Positions 10,252 through 21,029 of a stretch of 25,623 nt of DNA are shown piece after piece. The translations under genes and the position numbers were made by a program. The stretch's first letter is position 1; the number at the start of each line of letters is the position of its first letter. The notes beneath the pieces are model-generated. The model worked only from the letters and a program-made list of their open reading frames with translations, made no database searches and was not told the origin of the DNA. This DNA is from Krasilnikovozyma curviuscula (lineage: Eukaryota; Basidiomycota; Tremellomycetes; Cystofilobasidiales; Mrakiaceae): the NCBI GenBank assembly GCA_014825775.1, contig MVAQ01000273.1:1-25623 (forward strand), read 5' to 3'.

Positions 10252-10628
10252 GCTAGAGACTTGAGGTGAATTTGTGGAAGAACAGGCCAATGCAGGTGGT
10301 GTGGATCAGTAGACGAAGACACCCATATTGAACACAGATAGCAACCCAATCTTTTTGTAATCGTCAGGCGGCTGATGCAGCCATTGACCATTGTTCATTG
10401 CAAGACCAGACTTTGCATTGGGTAAGTGCAGAAAAAGCAAGCGTAAATGCCAAGAATGGACATACAATATACCTAGGGTTTTATAATGGAGCACGACATA
10501 CCACTAATCCAGAACGTCCACAAAGCTTAGTCGGTGTTGGGGTATCTACCTCCTGGATTTTTGTCCCTTCCCTTCCTTTGGTATCCATCTTCTCGCTTGC
10601 TCATCACATAATCAAGTTCATCGAGGAA
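10252..10628. other. Spacer between bL36m and Dug3
   Basis: This 377-bp stretch lies between two plus-strand genes. It should contain the bL36m 3' UTR and the Dug3 promoter. TTTTATAATGG at about 10480 is the only TATA-like string I noticed, and it is roughly 150 bp before the Dug3 start. No coding frame here is convincing. Confidence 0.4.
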
Positions 10629-12347
10629 ATGTGTCGGTTGGTGCGTCCACTGCAACTCGACAGCGTGTTTTGACCTAGAACGAATCTGACAGCCCTTTTA
10701 CTCCTAACTTTCGATCGTCACAGCTTGTATTCAAAGCTAAAGAGGAAACTTTGTTATCGCATTTGCTCACTCGACCGTAAGAATAATCTGATTGCTCGTC
10801 GACCTGTGCTGAGACTCAACCGCTCTGTTGTCTGCCTTTTTTAGTGCTCATTCTATTATAAACCAAAGTTTCTCTTCCAAGCTTAGACTGGACCTGAGGA
10901 GGCCCATGAACGGAGATGGGTCAGTCAATGCATTTTTCAAATTCTCTCGCTCGAGCCTGTACAGTCGGTCGCCTAATCCCTGCACTTCTCCCATTATCCC
11001 TACAGTTTTGGCGTAGGATGGTACCAAACACCTTCTTCATCACAGTCTTCATCCTCACCAACGTCCCAACAAGCATCTACCTCCTCGACAGATCCCTCGA
11101 GCTCAGCATCATCATCAGCAGCACCCTTGATATCAAACGAAGAACCATGTATCTTTAATTCTGTAACACCAGCTTGGAATAACGAGAACCTCACTCGTCT
11201 TGCCTCCAAACTCAAGAGCCGCCTCGTCTTTGCACACGTCAGAGCCAGTACTGCTGGTAAACTCAGCGAGCAGAACTGTCATCCTTGGAATTATGGCAGA
11301 ATCATGGTCAGAGTCGTCTCTTGTATTTCGGCCTAAAGGAATCAGTTCACTTAACGACCTTCTTTCATGCCTCTGCTCCTTTCTAGTGGATGCATAATGG
11401 CGGTATTTCAAGCTTTGCCTCAATCAAGCGACGGCTCATCAGCGTGCTGCCAGATGACATTTTCCTTTGGATTCAAGGATCTACAGGTAAGAGCTTGTTA
11501 TTAATTTAAAGTATCTGCAGCCTTTTGCATATCCCCTTCTTTCCTCATTGTTACGATGATTTATCTTCAGACTCCGAACACATATTTGCACTCTATCTTT
11601 CGCTTCTTCCTCCTTCTTTACTGGCCTCAAATGTACTCGTTCCACCTGGAATAATGAAGGATACAATGCTCAAAACGATCAAAATACTAAACGAATGGAT
11701 CGAAGAGGTTGAGGGTGGGGCGAGGAAAGAAGAACCTAGCTTAATGAACTTTGTGGTGACAGATGGAACTTCAATAGTTGCAACAAGGTAAGGCGTCTTT
11801 ATATCTTCTTTATACTCTTCTCGGTTCCTCTGTTTCAACTCATGTGCTCTCCCGTTCAACTCATTTTATTCACTGTCAATTTTCCTCAATGGTTGCATTC
11901 GACAGGTATATCAGCTCTAAAACTCAAGAGGCCGCTTCGTTATTCTTTTCTTCTGGTACGAGCTTTGAAGAATATGTGCCCGGTGGGTACCGAATGACCA
12001 AAAGCGATAAGCGGGAAGATATCGTTATGATTGCCTCAGAACCTCTGACGTTCGAAAAAGCAGATTGGTGAGTTGAGACCATTCTGATCATTCTGTTCAA
12101 TCAGATGTTGACTTACTTCTCATTCATCTCTAAACCACTAAGGCTTGAAATTCCAACAAACACTCTTATCATGATCACACCCACGATGAATGTGCTTCAG
12201 ATACCAATTGTAGATGACTTCTACATCCCCCCAGCAGAGCGATTTGCCAAGAAACGAGGAACAGGATGGGCATTGTCACAGGGTTTCGGGAGCGGGTTTT
12301 CTGTAAACGAAGAGAGTTCAGTCGGTTTACAAGTTGCAGTAGCGTGA
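10629..12347 (+). CDS. DUG3: Dug3-type class II glutamine amidotransferase
   Basis: Eight exons: 10629-10640, 10724-10776, 10845-10919, 11006-11306, 11387-11486, 11571-11787, 11906-12067, 12143-12347. They total 1125 nt (374 aa). The protein begins MCRLLVFKAKEE; Cys2 would be the N-terminal nucleophile of the Ntn-hydrolase fold once Met is removed. Further landmarks are RPAHSIINQS, RRPMNGDGFGVGWY, FAHVRASTAG, NCHPWNYG, WMHNGGIS, GSTDSEHIFALYLS, NFVVTDG and YISSKTQEAASLFFSSG. In yeast, Dug3 works with the peptidase Dug2 to remove gamma-glutamate from glutathione in the cytosol. A Ser-rich insert of about 35 residues lies between GVGWY and CIFNSVTPAW, probably a surface loop. The order and identity of the motifs leave little doubt about the family; Dug2 is not in this window. 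Confidence 0.9.
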
Positions 12348-12597
12348 TGTGCTTTGTTTAGTTTTCTGGTGTTGTTTTCTGCAATTTGAGTAAATTCTCT
12401 CATATTTCAGTTCTATTAGCGGGGACTTGGTTGCAAGCCGAAGAATATGCCTCTGTATTAAAGCGTGTACACTCTTCGTTATATTCTCAATACCGCATTC
12501 CACGTTGAGAACGGTACAGTAAAATTTCCGCTGCTCCACCTAAAGTTGATCGCCGACTACGACTGTCTCGTCTTTCAACTACAGTCCAGCGTCCAAC
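12348..12597. other. Spacer between Dug3 and the LYAR-type gene
   Basis: This 250-bp stretch has no coding frame I trust. It should contain the Dug3 3' UTR and the promoter and 5' UTR of the downstream gene, which has the same orientation. A pyrimidine-rich stretch (GTCTCGTCTTTCAACTACAG) precedes the next ATG. Confidence 0.4.
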
Positions 12598-14074
12598 ATG
12601 GTATCTTTTCAGTGTGATGGTGAGTAACAATATCTTGTGGTCATCTCATCTTTGTCCTTTGATAAGGCAACAGTGTGCTGACTTTATAAGAATCGTTTGG
12701 CTTGCACCAATACTCAGCATGGTAAGTCAGCTATACATCCAACGTACAACTGAAAATCAGATGTTCACATTCTATTGGTTTCTTTTGCAGCTCTGATGTG
12801 GTGAAGAAACCAAAGGTCAGTTACCTGAATGCACCGCAACGCCTTCACTCATGTCTTTTCTAAAATGCTGAGCCTTCCTCTGCTCAAATAGCTCGACCAA
12901 CATTTCAATCGATGTTACTCAACGTTCACTTGTTTAGATTGCTCAAAGACTTTCCAAGGGGGATCATATAAGTGAGTTCACTCTCAATCCTTTGCCTTTG
13001 TGAGCTAGCTAATAAATTGCATGCGCCAGATCGCACACGAGCTGTATCTCGGAAGCCGAGAAGTATGAAGGCTCGTTGTATCGTGGTGGAGGAGAGGGAA
13101 ACGGTGCTGGTGGTAAAAAAGGAAAAGGGAAGAAGCAGAAGGATCCGCACCAAGGGTACTCGTACGCTTATGCCGCTGCCCAAATGGCCAAAACTGCTGC
13201 TGCTGCTGCATCTGAAACCGTTGCTCAAGGACTAGATGCTATTGCAGCATCTGTGTCCTCAGTTGTTGATTCGACAAAAGGCGGAGATATACACACCACT
13301 CAACCAGACGTGCCTCCACCTACTACAACCACCTCATCGTCTACAACGACAACCGACGCTGTAGTCATCCCTTCCCAAACTGGTCTCTCAGCTTATGCTT
13401 CTGCATCAGAACCAGAACAGAAAGGGAAGAAAAAGGATAAAAAGAAGAGTCGAAAACTTGGTTTGATCGAATCGACATCCCCATCCGCCATTTCAACTCC
13501 TGACGCTGCTGGCGGGGTTACCGTTGCCGCTGAAGCGGTTGCAAAAGGGTTGGATTCTGTTGCGGGCGCTGTTTCTGGGATCATTGATGCAACGAAGGGC
13601 GGGAATATGCACATTGGCACGGAAAAGCGAGAAGAGATGAAGAAGAAGCCATCACTATCAACCGACCCGAGTTTAGTCATCCCTTCGCAGTCTGGTATAG
13701 ATGCATACGCTACACCGGAGGAGCCCAAAAAATCAAAAAAGGACAAGAAAAGGTCCCGAAAGGTTGAGCTGTTCGACTCCACCTCGCCATCCACCCTTAC
13801 AACACCAGACTTCGTCACAACCGCTGTGTCAGGGCTTTCTGCTGCGTCAAAGGCTATTTCATCTATGATTGGCGGGGAAGAAGGCGGCACCGAGGTATTG
13901 AAAGGTGGTGAAGATAGTAAGAAGAAAGACAAGAAAGACAAGAAGGACAAGAAGGACAAGGACAAGAACAAGAAGCGAAAGGCGGAAGCGTTGGAAGGTG
14001 GCTCGACACTCGAGTCAGACTCCAAAACGACCAAGAAGAGCAAAAAATCTGCGAAGGAGATTAGAGTAGTTTGA
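12598..14074 (+). CDS. LYAR-type C2HC zinc-finger nucleolar protein
   Basis: Five exons: 12598-12619, 12718-12721 (4 nt), 12791-12815, 12892-12971, 13030-14074. They total 1176 nt (391 aa). The N-terminus reads MVSFQCDACSDVVKKPKLDQ, then HFNRCYSTFTCLDCSKTFQG, GSYKSHTSCISEAEKYEGSLY. This is the LYAR zinc finger of cell-growth-regulating nucleolar proteins, with two successive Cys/His knuckles. Family members act in the nucleolus in ribosome biogenesis. The remaining ~300 residues are low-complexity: an Ala-rich segment, then about two and a half copies of a ~106-residue repeat ending in Lys-rich KKDKKKSRK blocks, and finally a long Lys/Asp/Glu tail that looks like a nucleolar-localisation signal. 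The 4-nt exon is needed: joining the flanking exons directly gives a stop within five codons. The function of the C-terminal repeats is unknown. Confidence 0.85.
13214..13890 (+). repeat. Tandem ~106-residue repeats in the LYAR-type protein
   Basis: Unit 1 starts at about 13214 (ETVAQGLDAIAASVSSVVD, STKGGDIH, then VIPSQTGLSAYA, KKDKKKSRK, STSPSAISTPD). Unit 2 starts at about 13532, 318 bp later (EAVAKGLDSVAGAVSGIID, ATKGGNMH, VIPSQSGIDAYA, KKDKKRSRK, STSPSTLTTPD). Unit 3 starts near 13815 and is only the first part (TAVSGLSAASKAISSMIGG). All are in one reading frame and the offset is a multiple of three. Confidence 0.8.
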
Positions 14075-14601
14075 GGTTTCGCCGTGTGCGTTAGATTTAG
14101 ATTGGCTCTGAACATGGGACGTTGTTGGCGTCAGAGATTATGGGAACAGTGGCTTTTTCTATTTTCCTCTTTCAGTCGAATAGCAAGAGTTGACGTCAAA
14201 TTATTCTGGGAATATCTTACCCGTTGTCGAACTCGAGCCCCTTGGACGACGACCCAAAACTTTGTTGCTACCAGCTAGCTGCACGCGCTGTCGCAGGCAA
14301 ATCGACTTCAAACGGTCTTCACTAACAAAATAAAAGACTCGAGCTGAATTGATCTGTGGATAGGAGATTCTATGTCAGCATTTTGGGGCTCTCTTGCTTG
14401 CTTTTCCTTCCTGTAGGTTGAGTTTTAACACGGTAGGTCTGGTGGTGCCTTTTCTCCAACCCATTGTCAAGCACGTTGACGAACCGGTCTCAATTTTGAA
14501 CCAGTCCCATCCCCCTTCTACTTTGATCTCTCTCTAAGCTTATATCAATACTTTCCTCAAAGCTATAGGGTCTCTTTCCCTTCTCCTCTCGTAGAGAGGC
14601 A
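14075..14601. other. Spacer between the LYAR-type and Sec7-PH genes
   Basis: This 527-bp stretch lies between two plus-strand genes and holds no convincing gene. The last 100 bp are pyrimidine-rich (CTTTGATCTCTCTCTAAGC, then CTCTTTCCCTTCTCCTCTCG), as is common just before fungal start codons. It presumably carries the LYAR-type 3' UTR and the Sec7-PH promoter. Confidence 0.4.
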
Positions 14602-17600
14602 ATGGGCTTGCTCGCTGGGTTCTCGAGGAGGCCGTCTGCTGCATCGTCAGGCAGCAATGAGTCACCTCATGGCTCGCCCATGCTGAACGTTATATTAGAT
14701 TCACCATCTCCAGCAGGTAGCCAGTCATCCCCCACCTTTCATAATTCTGTGTTGGACGCAGAATCCAGCAGGCCTGGCACACTGATCGACAACTCAAATG
14801 CCAGAGACAAAACGGGTAGAAAAGGTTCAAAGGGTTTTTTTGGGATCAGAGGTAGTGAAATATCTAGTGTTGGCAGGAAAAGCCGAGGGAACGGTCATTG
14901 GGACAAGTCCAGCGACAAGCACGACGACCCCCCCCCTCCCGCGTACTCAATACCTCCAGTATCGTCGTTGCACAACAGCCAAGCCAGCTCAGTAGAAGAG
15001 AATCTCGTTCGTCTTTTACCTCCTGATGAGGCCGATGATCGACCAAGCGACGAGATTCCCTGGGTAGGAGTGAGCACTACCAGCACCACAGGTAAGCCGT
15101 GTTGAAAAGCTCTTCTCCATACGTACGTTGATGCTTACGCTTACAATAACCGCCGCCTCTGAAATGACTGCTGCACAATTATTTCTTCAGTCACCACCAC
15201 TACAACGACATCGATCTTCCCCGTCTTTCGAAAGAAGATATCGTCGCTCCCTCCGATTGGTGACTCCCCGTCATCAATTTCAATACCACCTTCATCATCA
15301 TCATTAGCATCTCAAGTTGACCCACTGAGGCCTTCCTCTCAAATCACGTCCTCAGACGTTCCCAGCGATTTTAGCTACCATGTACCACCACAGCGAAGTC
15401 TTCCCCCAACACCTTCTGGCGATCGGCCTCTTCCACCCACACCAATGAGAATACCTGATGGCCTCCGTTCTCAGTCGAATCATCTTGCTGCGTATACCTC
15501 AGGTGCTTCTATTGTGGTCACGCCTAGTTCCCCCAATTTGAGGAGAGATGGTGGTCCAGAGTTGGAAGGACAAGATGTGTATGTTCAAAGTAACCCAGGC
15601 CAAGTCACTGAAGGCGGATCTATATCACCCGACGTTTTGATGGTTGTGACTCCACCAGCTGAGCATTCGCCGAAATTGAAGAAGAAGATTTCGCATGTCG
15701 GTCTTGGCCTGGGGTTTCCGGCTAATGATCACTCTCTTCCACCGTCAGTTCCTGTTTCGCCATCCTCATCAGCCCCATCAACCCCGCCAATTCCAATCAT
15801 ATTCAAAATGTCACCATCGCCGACCAAGTCTACTGAGCTTCCACAGGTTTCTTCAGTGGACTCACCCTTACCTTCGACCGCATCTTCTCCAGCAGCGCCG
15901 ACACTCGTCTATTCTGACGTTTCAGCCCCAAAAGAAGTTACCATTCCTTCACCTGCGGTACTTCACCCTACCTCACTCTCTATTCTGCCATCATCCTCGT
16001 CGGATAACTCGCACCGTCACTCTCGCCATAGAGCTCTAAGCAAAGCAAAATCTCACTCCGCCTTTTCTAAGAAAAGGTCAGCCATGGCTGCTCCTGTTTC
16101 ACTGCATGATGAACTCGGTGAAGGACGCTCTAGCACTTCCGACACGGAAGGCAGTCTCGCCTCCCCATCGCAGTCATCAGGTCTTCCTCCTGCCGAGGTG
16201 CGAAAACTTAGGCGGAGGAGCTCTGATGTGACGCCTCGAATATCCAACGTGAACAGAAACATGATTCCAGGGAGTCAATTTGCGTTCCTTGACTATGCTC
16301 ATCAGCCCTCGAAACCCACGAGAACCGCTTCTGCAACTTCCGAACCAGCGACATCAGTCTTCTCCGGAGATTCATCTGCACCTTCATCAACCCAATCGAC
16401 TCCCCTTAGTCGCAGAGTGACTTTATGGAGTAAACGTCGCACAGTAACGGCTCCATCCATCACTACCATCCCCAATCGATCCAAAGGCGATGTGGGGGCA
16501 GAGAGCAGCACTACTCTACCTCTGGAAAATTTTGTGTTACCGCACTTTGATCTGGGACGGTCGTTTATGCTCGATCAAGAACGGGTGTTCGCTACTCCAG
16601 ATCAAGAGAAGGAAGAAGTCCTCCGAGATGAGTCGGCCCAACAAACTCTTCCAAGCAGTGCGACTACAAACGGGTTGTTCCTTGGTCTAGAGAACGTCAT
16701 GAAACCCGTAACGCCTAAAAATCTTCCGTTTCAACCTTCCTTAGTAATCCCTGGTTCAAATGCCAGTCTGGAGGCTAACGAGCCTGTATCTCCAGGAAGC
16801 TCCAATCTCTTTCGTCGCTTGTCAAATGCCAGCTCTTCGACTTCAGATCAAAAATCTGGCAAAAGTCCAGTCTTGTCTTCAACAAGCCCACTTAAACGAC
16901 TATGGGGCCCTCAACGGAGTCACTCATCAAGCTCGCTTTTTAACACTCTCAAGGAATCGGAGTCCGTCAGTCGACCGAGGAGCACTGGCCGTCCGCGGTC
17001 TTCAACGATGCAAAGCACCACCAGCCTGTCATCTTTTCCTGACACAACTCGTGGTTCCTCATCCATGGACCGGCATCGAGGAACAAGTAGCAGCTCGCTT
17101 GCTCCGGAATCTGCTAGTGAAAGGTTATCTGAATCTACGCCTCGCAGAAACTCCCTACTCTCTACCGCCAACCAGTCTCCCTCCCAAACTCGGCCCAGAT
17201 CTGCAACATCGTCAGGTATTGAGAACCGGGACTCCCGCTTCTTCAGTAGCTCACCCAAAAAATCGTCTCGTCCAGCAGCCCTTCGAAAGTTCTCTTCGGG
17301 AGTTTTTGGTTCCCCAACCAACAATAGCTCTCTGTTCCCTTTGCCCCCTCGACAAAGCTCGTCGGGCAGCTTGTCTCCAGGATTATCTAGCCCCAGGAGA
17401 GGCTCTTTCGTCGATTCTCCCAGGGGTTCGGCTGATGTGAAGAAAAAAAGCTCTGATGTACCTGTAAAGACTGATGAAGAATCGAGTGAAGACTGGCTAA
17501 GAAGGTTGCTGGAAGTTGTGCCTCGATCTGAAGTCGCTAATGTTTTAGCATCAAGGTCTGTTTCGTTTTATCCGCTAGCTCTGGTTTCCATTCTAGCGCA

Positions 17601-20600
17601 TCTGACTCCTAATTCATGCCTCTCTTGTAGTACTGATGAGTTCTACAAATCAGCCCTGAAGTCATACATGAGCTCGTTTGACTTCCACGATACACCTTTG
17701 GACATCGCTCTGCGACGCCTATTGATGGAGATTTCGCTTCCTAGAGAAACACAGCAGATCGATAGAGTGATGGAAGTCTTTGCCGCTCAGTATCAAGAAG
17801 GGAATCCAGGTTTGTTTCTCGGAGCAGGTTAGTCTCTAGCCATATTGCGGTGCCACGTTCACTTCCCCTCTCTAAACCAGCCCATTTCTTTCAGATGATC
17901 CATACGTCCTGGCATTCTCCCTGATCATGCTGCACACAGATGCATTCAACAAAAGCAATAAGAACAAGATGTCGAAGGTGGATTACATGAGGAACACTCG
18001 CATGGAAGGAGTTTTACCAGAAGTCCTTGATGTGAGTTTCCAAAGACGAAGACAGTAATGCTTATCAATAATTGATAGCTGACGCGAATTTATTTATAGT
18101 GCTTCTTTGACAACATCACCTTCACGCCTTTTGTGTATATTGAAGAGGACACTGATATTATGGGTCTGCGAACCAATCTTCCCGAATCACACTCGTCTTC
18201 ATCGTCTGCTTTCGTCAACAGTTCCTCAAGCACAACAACAGCAAAGAACAAGTTAGATGTGTACCATCTCATCGCTCAAAACCAGCTGCATACGCTCCGA
18301 GCTCAGGTCGCAACTCTCATCCCTAGATCTAGTCCTTTCTCAAGCCACGGCACCAAAGCTACTTTCGACATTAACGCACTCCACTTGACCTTTGCGGAAG
18401 CTGCTTTGTTCGAGATTGGTGCATCATCCACCAGCGGCACCAGATCTCGTGCTGCATCCGATGCTGGACCGACTAGCAGACGATCTTCGACTATGTTCGG
18501 CAATTCTTTACCTCAGAGCTCTCCCAGTGCCCCAGCGACTGAGGAACTTACTGTGAAGCTTGCAAAGATTGGTGTTATTCTTCGTAAAGGTAAGTGTTGA
18601 TCTGGGGTTGGACTTCTCCGCAGTAGAGTGATTTATTCCTCGCTTTCCACATCGCTTTCCCAGACGACCTCGTCGAAGGCGGCCGAAAAGCATCGAGTCG
18701 GAAGTGGAAGGAATGGACAGTGGTCCTTACAGGCTCTCAACTCTTATTCTTCAAAGACCCAATTCTTGCAGCATCGCTGCAGGTGGCTGTCTCCCAGTCC
18801 GCTAGTAATCGAAGACCCTCCGGCGGAAGAACATTGCCTCGTCTTACTAATTTCAAACCTGACGAGGTGCTCAGCGTGAAGGATGCAGTTGCCCTAGTGG
18901 ACGCCTCCTACAGCAAGGTAAGCGGTAGTAATTTTCTGTCCTGCCTTCGTCATTGAGATACTACAAGGTCTGAAGAATTCTCTTGCCGACAGTACCCGAA
19001 TGCTTTCCGCTTCGTTATGCCCCATCAGAGGTCCTACATACTTCAAGCGTCTTCCGAGGAAGAACTCAATGAATGGGTGTCTCTCATTAACTATGCTGCA
19101 GCTTTTAAAACTGCCTCCATTAGGATTCGTGGGCTAGGCATGACGAGTAGCCAAGCTGCACTTGCCGGAGCTGCTGCTGCTGCTTCACATGCTCGCGCAG
19201 TCAAGTCTGAGAAAGCAGGTATTCCACCTTCAAGTCCGCTGTGGATCAAGAATGATACAGATGGCACTTTCAACCCATTTTCTACCGCGTTCTCAGCAAC
19301 CATGAACCGGGATGCTAGTCAAACCAGCACTCCAAGCGCTTCTCCTTCCAAAGCGATACTCTTCACTCCAAGAGTGAGGTCAGCCAGCCGACCACCTCCC
19401 ATTGATCTAGAAAGCCCTGAACATAATGCGCATGAAGGAGGCCAACAGTTGGAGAGTGCGTACATGGAGATAAAAGCCGAGTTGGCGGCTGGTCGAGGAG
19501 GTGCTACTAAGCTTAGTGTCAGCCAACAGGAGGAACTCAGATCAGCCAGAAGTAGTGTCGATCGCACCATCACATCGGAGAGAAGCTCTTTTGAAGTTTC
19601 AACTGTTAGTGACTCCTCTGGTTCGAAACTCAAGCTTCATTCATCGGACAGCAGTGTGCACGCATCTCGAACTGAAGCCTTGAAGGTGAGCAAACTACGA
19701 ACACGGTGTAAAATTAATCTTTAAGACTCATCTTTCTTGCTTTTTTTTGTACCTCTTGCCTGTCTTATCTAAACAGCTCAAAATTACGACCCTTCAGGCG
19801 AAGATTACCACTACACAAGCACATCTGTCCGAAGAGCTGAGGGTAGCTCGAAACCTGGCGGTCTTGACGCCATTTCTTCGTTCAACTCGCGATCGCATTT
19901 TTTTAGCTGCTCTGCCTCTTTCAAAGAAAGTGGAACATCTAAGGATTGATCTGTGCCGTCTCAGGGTCTTCGAGGAGATTTTGGAAGCCGATCTCCTAGG
20001 GAGCGAAGAAATGTTCAGGAAGGTGCTGTCCAGCGGATTCCAAGCAGCACAGGTCACCCTTCGCCAAAGTTCTGAGCAATATGGAGAAGAAAGCGTTGGG
20101 CCGATGGAAACAATGGCTTCCCTTCCACATCTGGCAGTTCATCACCCTGTACATGACGACGAGCACATCCTCGCTCCGTCTCCAACCCCCATTACTCTCA
20201 CTGCACAACCCTCGCACCTCAATGCAGCAGAGGCTCCAGTACCATCCCATCCTTCAGCTGCGCCTTCGACATGGCAGTCGAACCGAAGGCAGAGTCGAGC
20301 GGTGTCTCTGCTTTCTCATCGATCATCTCACGCCAGCTTCCACTCTGCTCTCGAAGATCCAGAGGACTGGAACCAGGGACAAGATCTCAGCTCAGGCATT
20401 CAGCTAGAGTCTGGTGCACATGATCCCCCAACACCCCGGTTCCTTGGAAGTGTAGGCAGGCGAGGATCTTCTACTCCCTCGGTCGTCGCGGTCGGTCACC
20501 CTCACACAATTCCTAACGAAGATGAGCCAGTTGCTGAGGATTGGGCTGAAACCAAGGCTTCAAGGCGGGTCTCACTAGCGAAAGTTCCTTCAGTCCGATT

Positions 20601-20691
20601 AAACAGAGAATCACTGGATTCTGTGCAGATACGCTCAGGTGGCCCAGACGACGAAACGACCGTGGGAGAAAATGCAGGCAACAGTCGCTAG
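14602..20691 (+). CDS. Sec7-PH ARF guanine-nucleotide exchange factor (EFA6/Yel1/Syt1-like)
   Basis: Eight exons: 14602-15091, 15191-17555, 17631-17827, 17895-18031, 18100-18589, 18664-18917, 18993-19685, 19777-20691. They total 5541 nt (1846 aa). The first ~930 residues are Ser/Pro-rich and probably disordered, with a PPAY motif (112-115), a possible WW-domain ligand. The Sec7 domain spans about 932-1085: STDEFYKSALKSYMSSFDF, ISLPRETQQIDRVMEVFA and DDPYVLAFSLIMLHTDAFNK. Glu991 sits at the catalytic 'glutamic finger' of ARF exchange factors. A PH domain follows (about 1205-1345: KWKEWTVVLTGSQLLFFKD, ending EEELNEWVSLINYAAA), then a predicted coiled coil (LKITTLQAKI and onward). Sec7, PH and C-terminal coiled coil is the EFA6/PSD layout; yeast Yel1 and Syt1 are candidate relatives. 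It should load GTP on an ARF at membranes. The start MGLLAGF could be N-myristoylated, which is untested. Confidence 0.9.
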
Positions 20692-21029
20692 GACATTATT
20701 TTCTCTTCTCTCTGTTACAAAAGGACATTTTCATGAGATCTTCGTCACAATGCTAACCGGCATGTACTTCTGCTCGTTGTATCTAATTCATCTTGTAATC
20801 GTAACAAGGTTTCACTTCACCTCTCGTCGCAGTGGTCAATCAACTTATCAACTGCTGCTAGGCAACGAAATTACTAGCTAAAAAAAACTTCCCTGAGTCC
20901 ATGTGAAGATCCTTTTTGGGCAGTGAAATGGGAGTTGAAAGTGAGTGTCAAAAGAGCTATAAGGGGCAATCAACCGACTTCTTCAAACGAGCACCTCGCT
21001 ATACAAAAAAAGCAGTCCACACAATTCTT
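20692..21029. other. Spacer between convergent Sec7-PH and Med5 genes
   Basis: These 338 bp separate two stop codons that face each other, so the stretch should hold the 3' UTRs and polyadenylation sites of both genes. A-rich runs occur at about 20880-20887 and 21004-21010. I see no gene or clear stem-loop. Confidence 0.45.

Noticed and set aside
13393..14115. 240-aa minus-strand ORF opposite the LYAR-type gene
   Set aside because: It is rich in Ser, Phe and Leu only because it is the complement of Lys- and Ser-rich coding sequence. The plus strand has the zinc finger, splice signals and in-frame repeats.
16760..17440. 226-aa plus-strand ORF
   Set aside because: Out-of-frame shadow of the Ser-rich region of the Sec7-PH gene; no recognisable domain.
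15445..17832. 795-aa ORF as a separate gene starting at 15445
   Set aside because: It is the inner part of exon 2 of the Sec7-PH gene, plus an unspliced 75-nt intron and a short run into the next intron. Its Met is internal.
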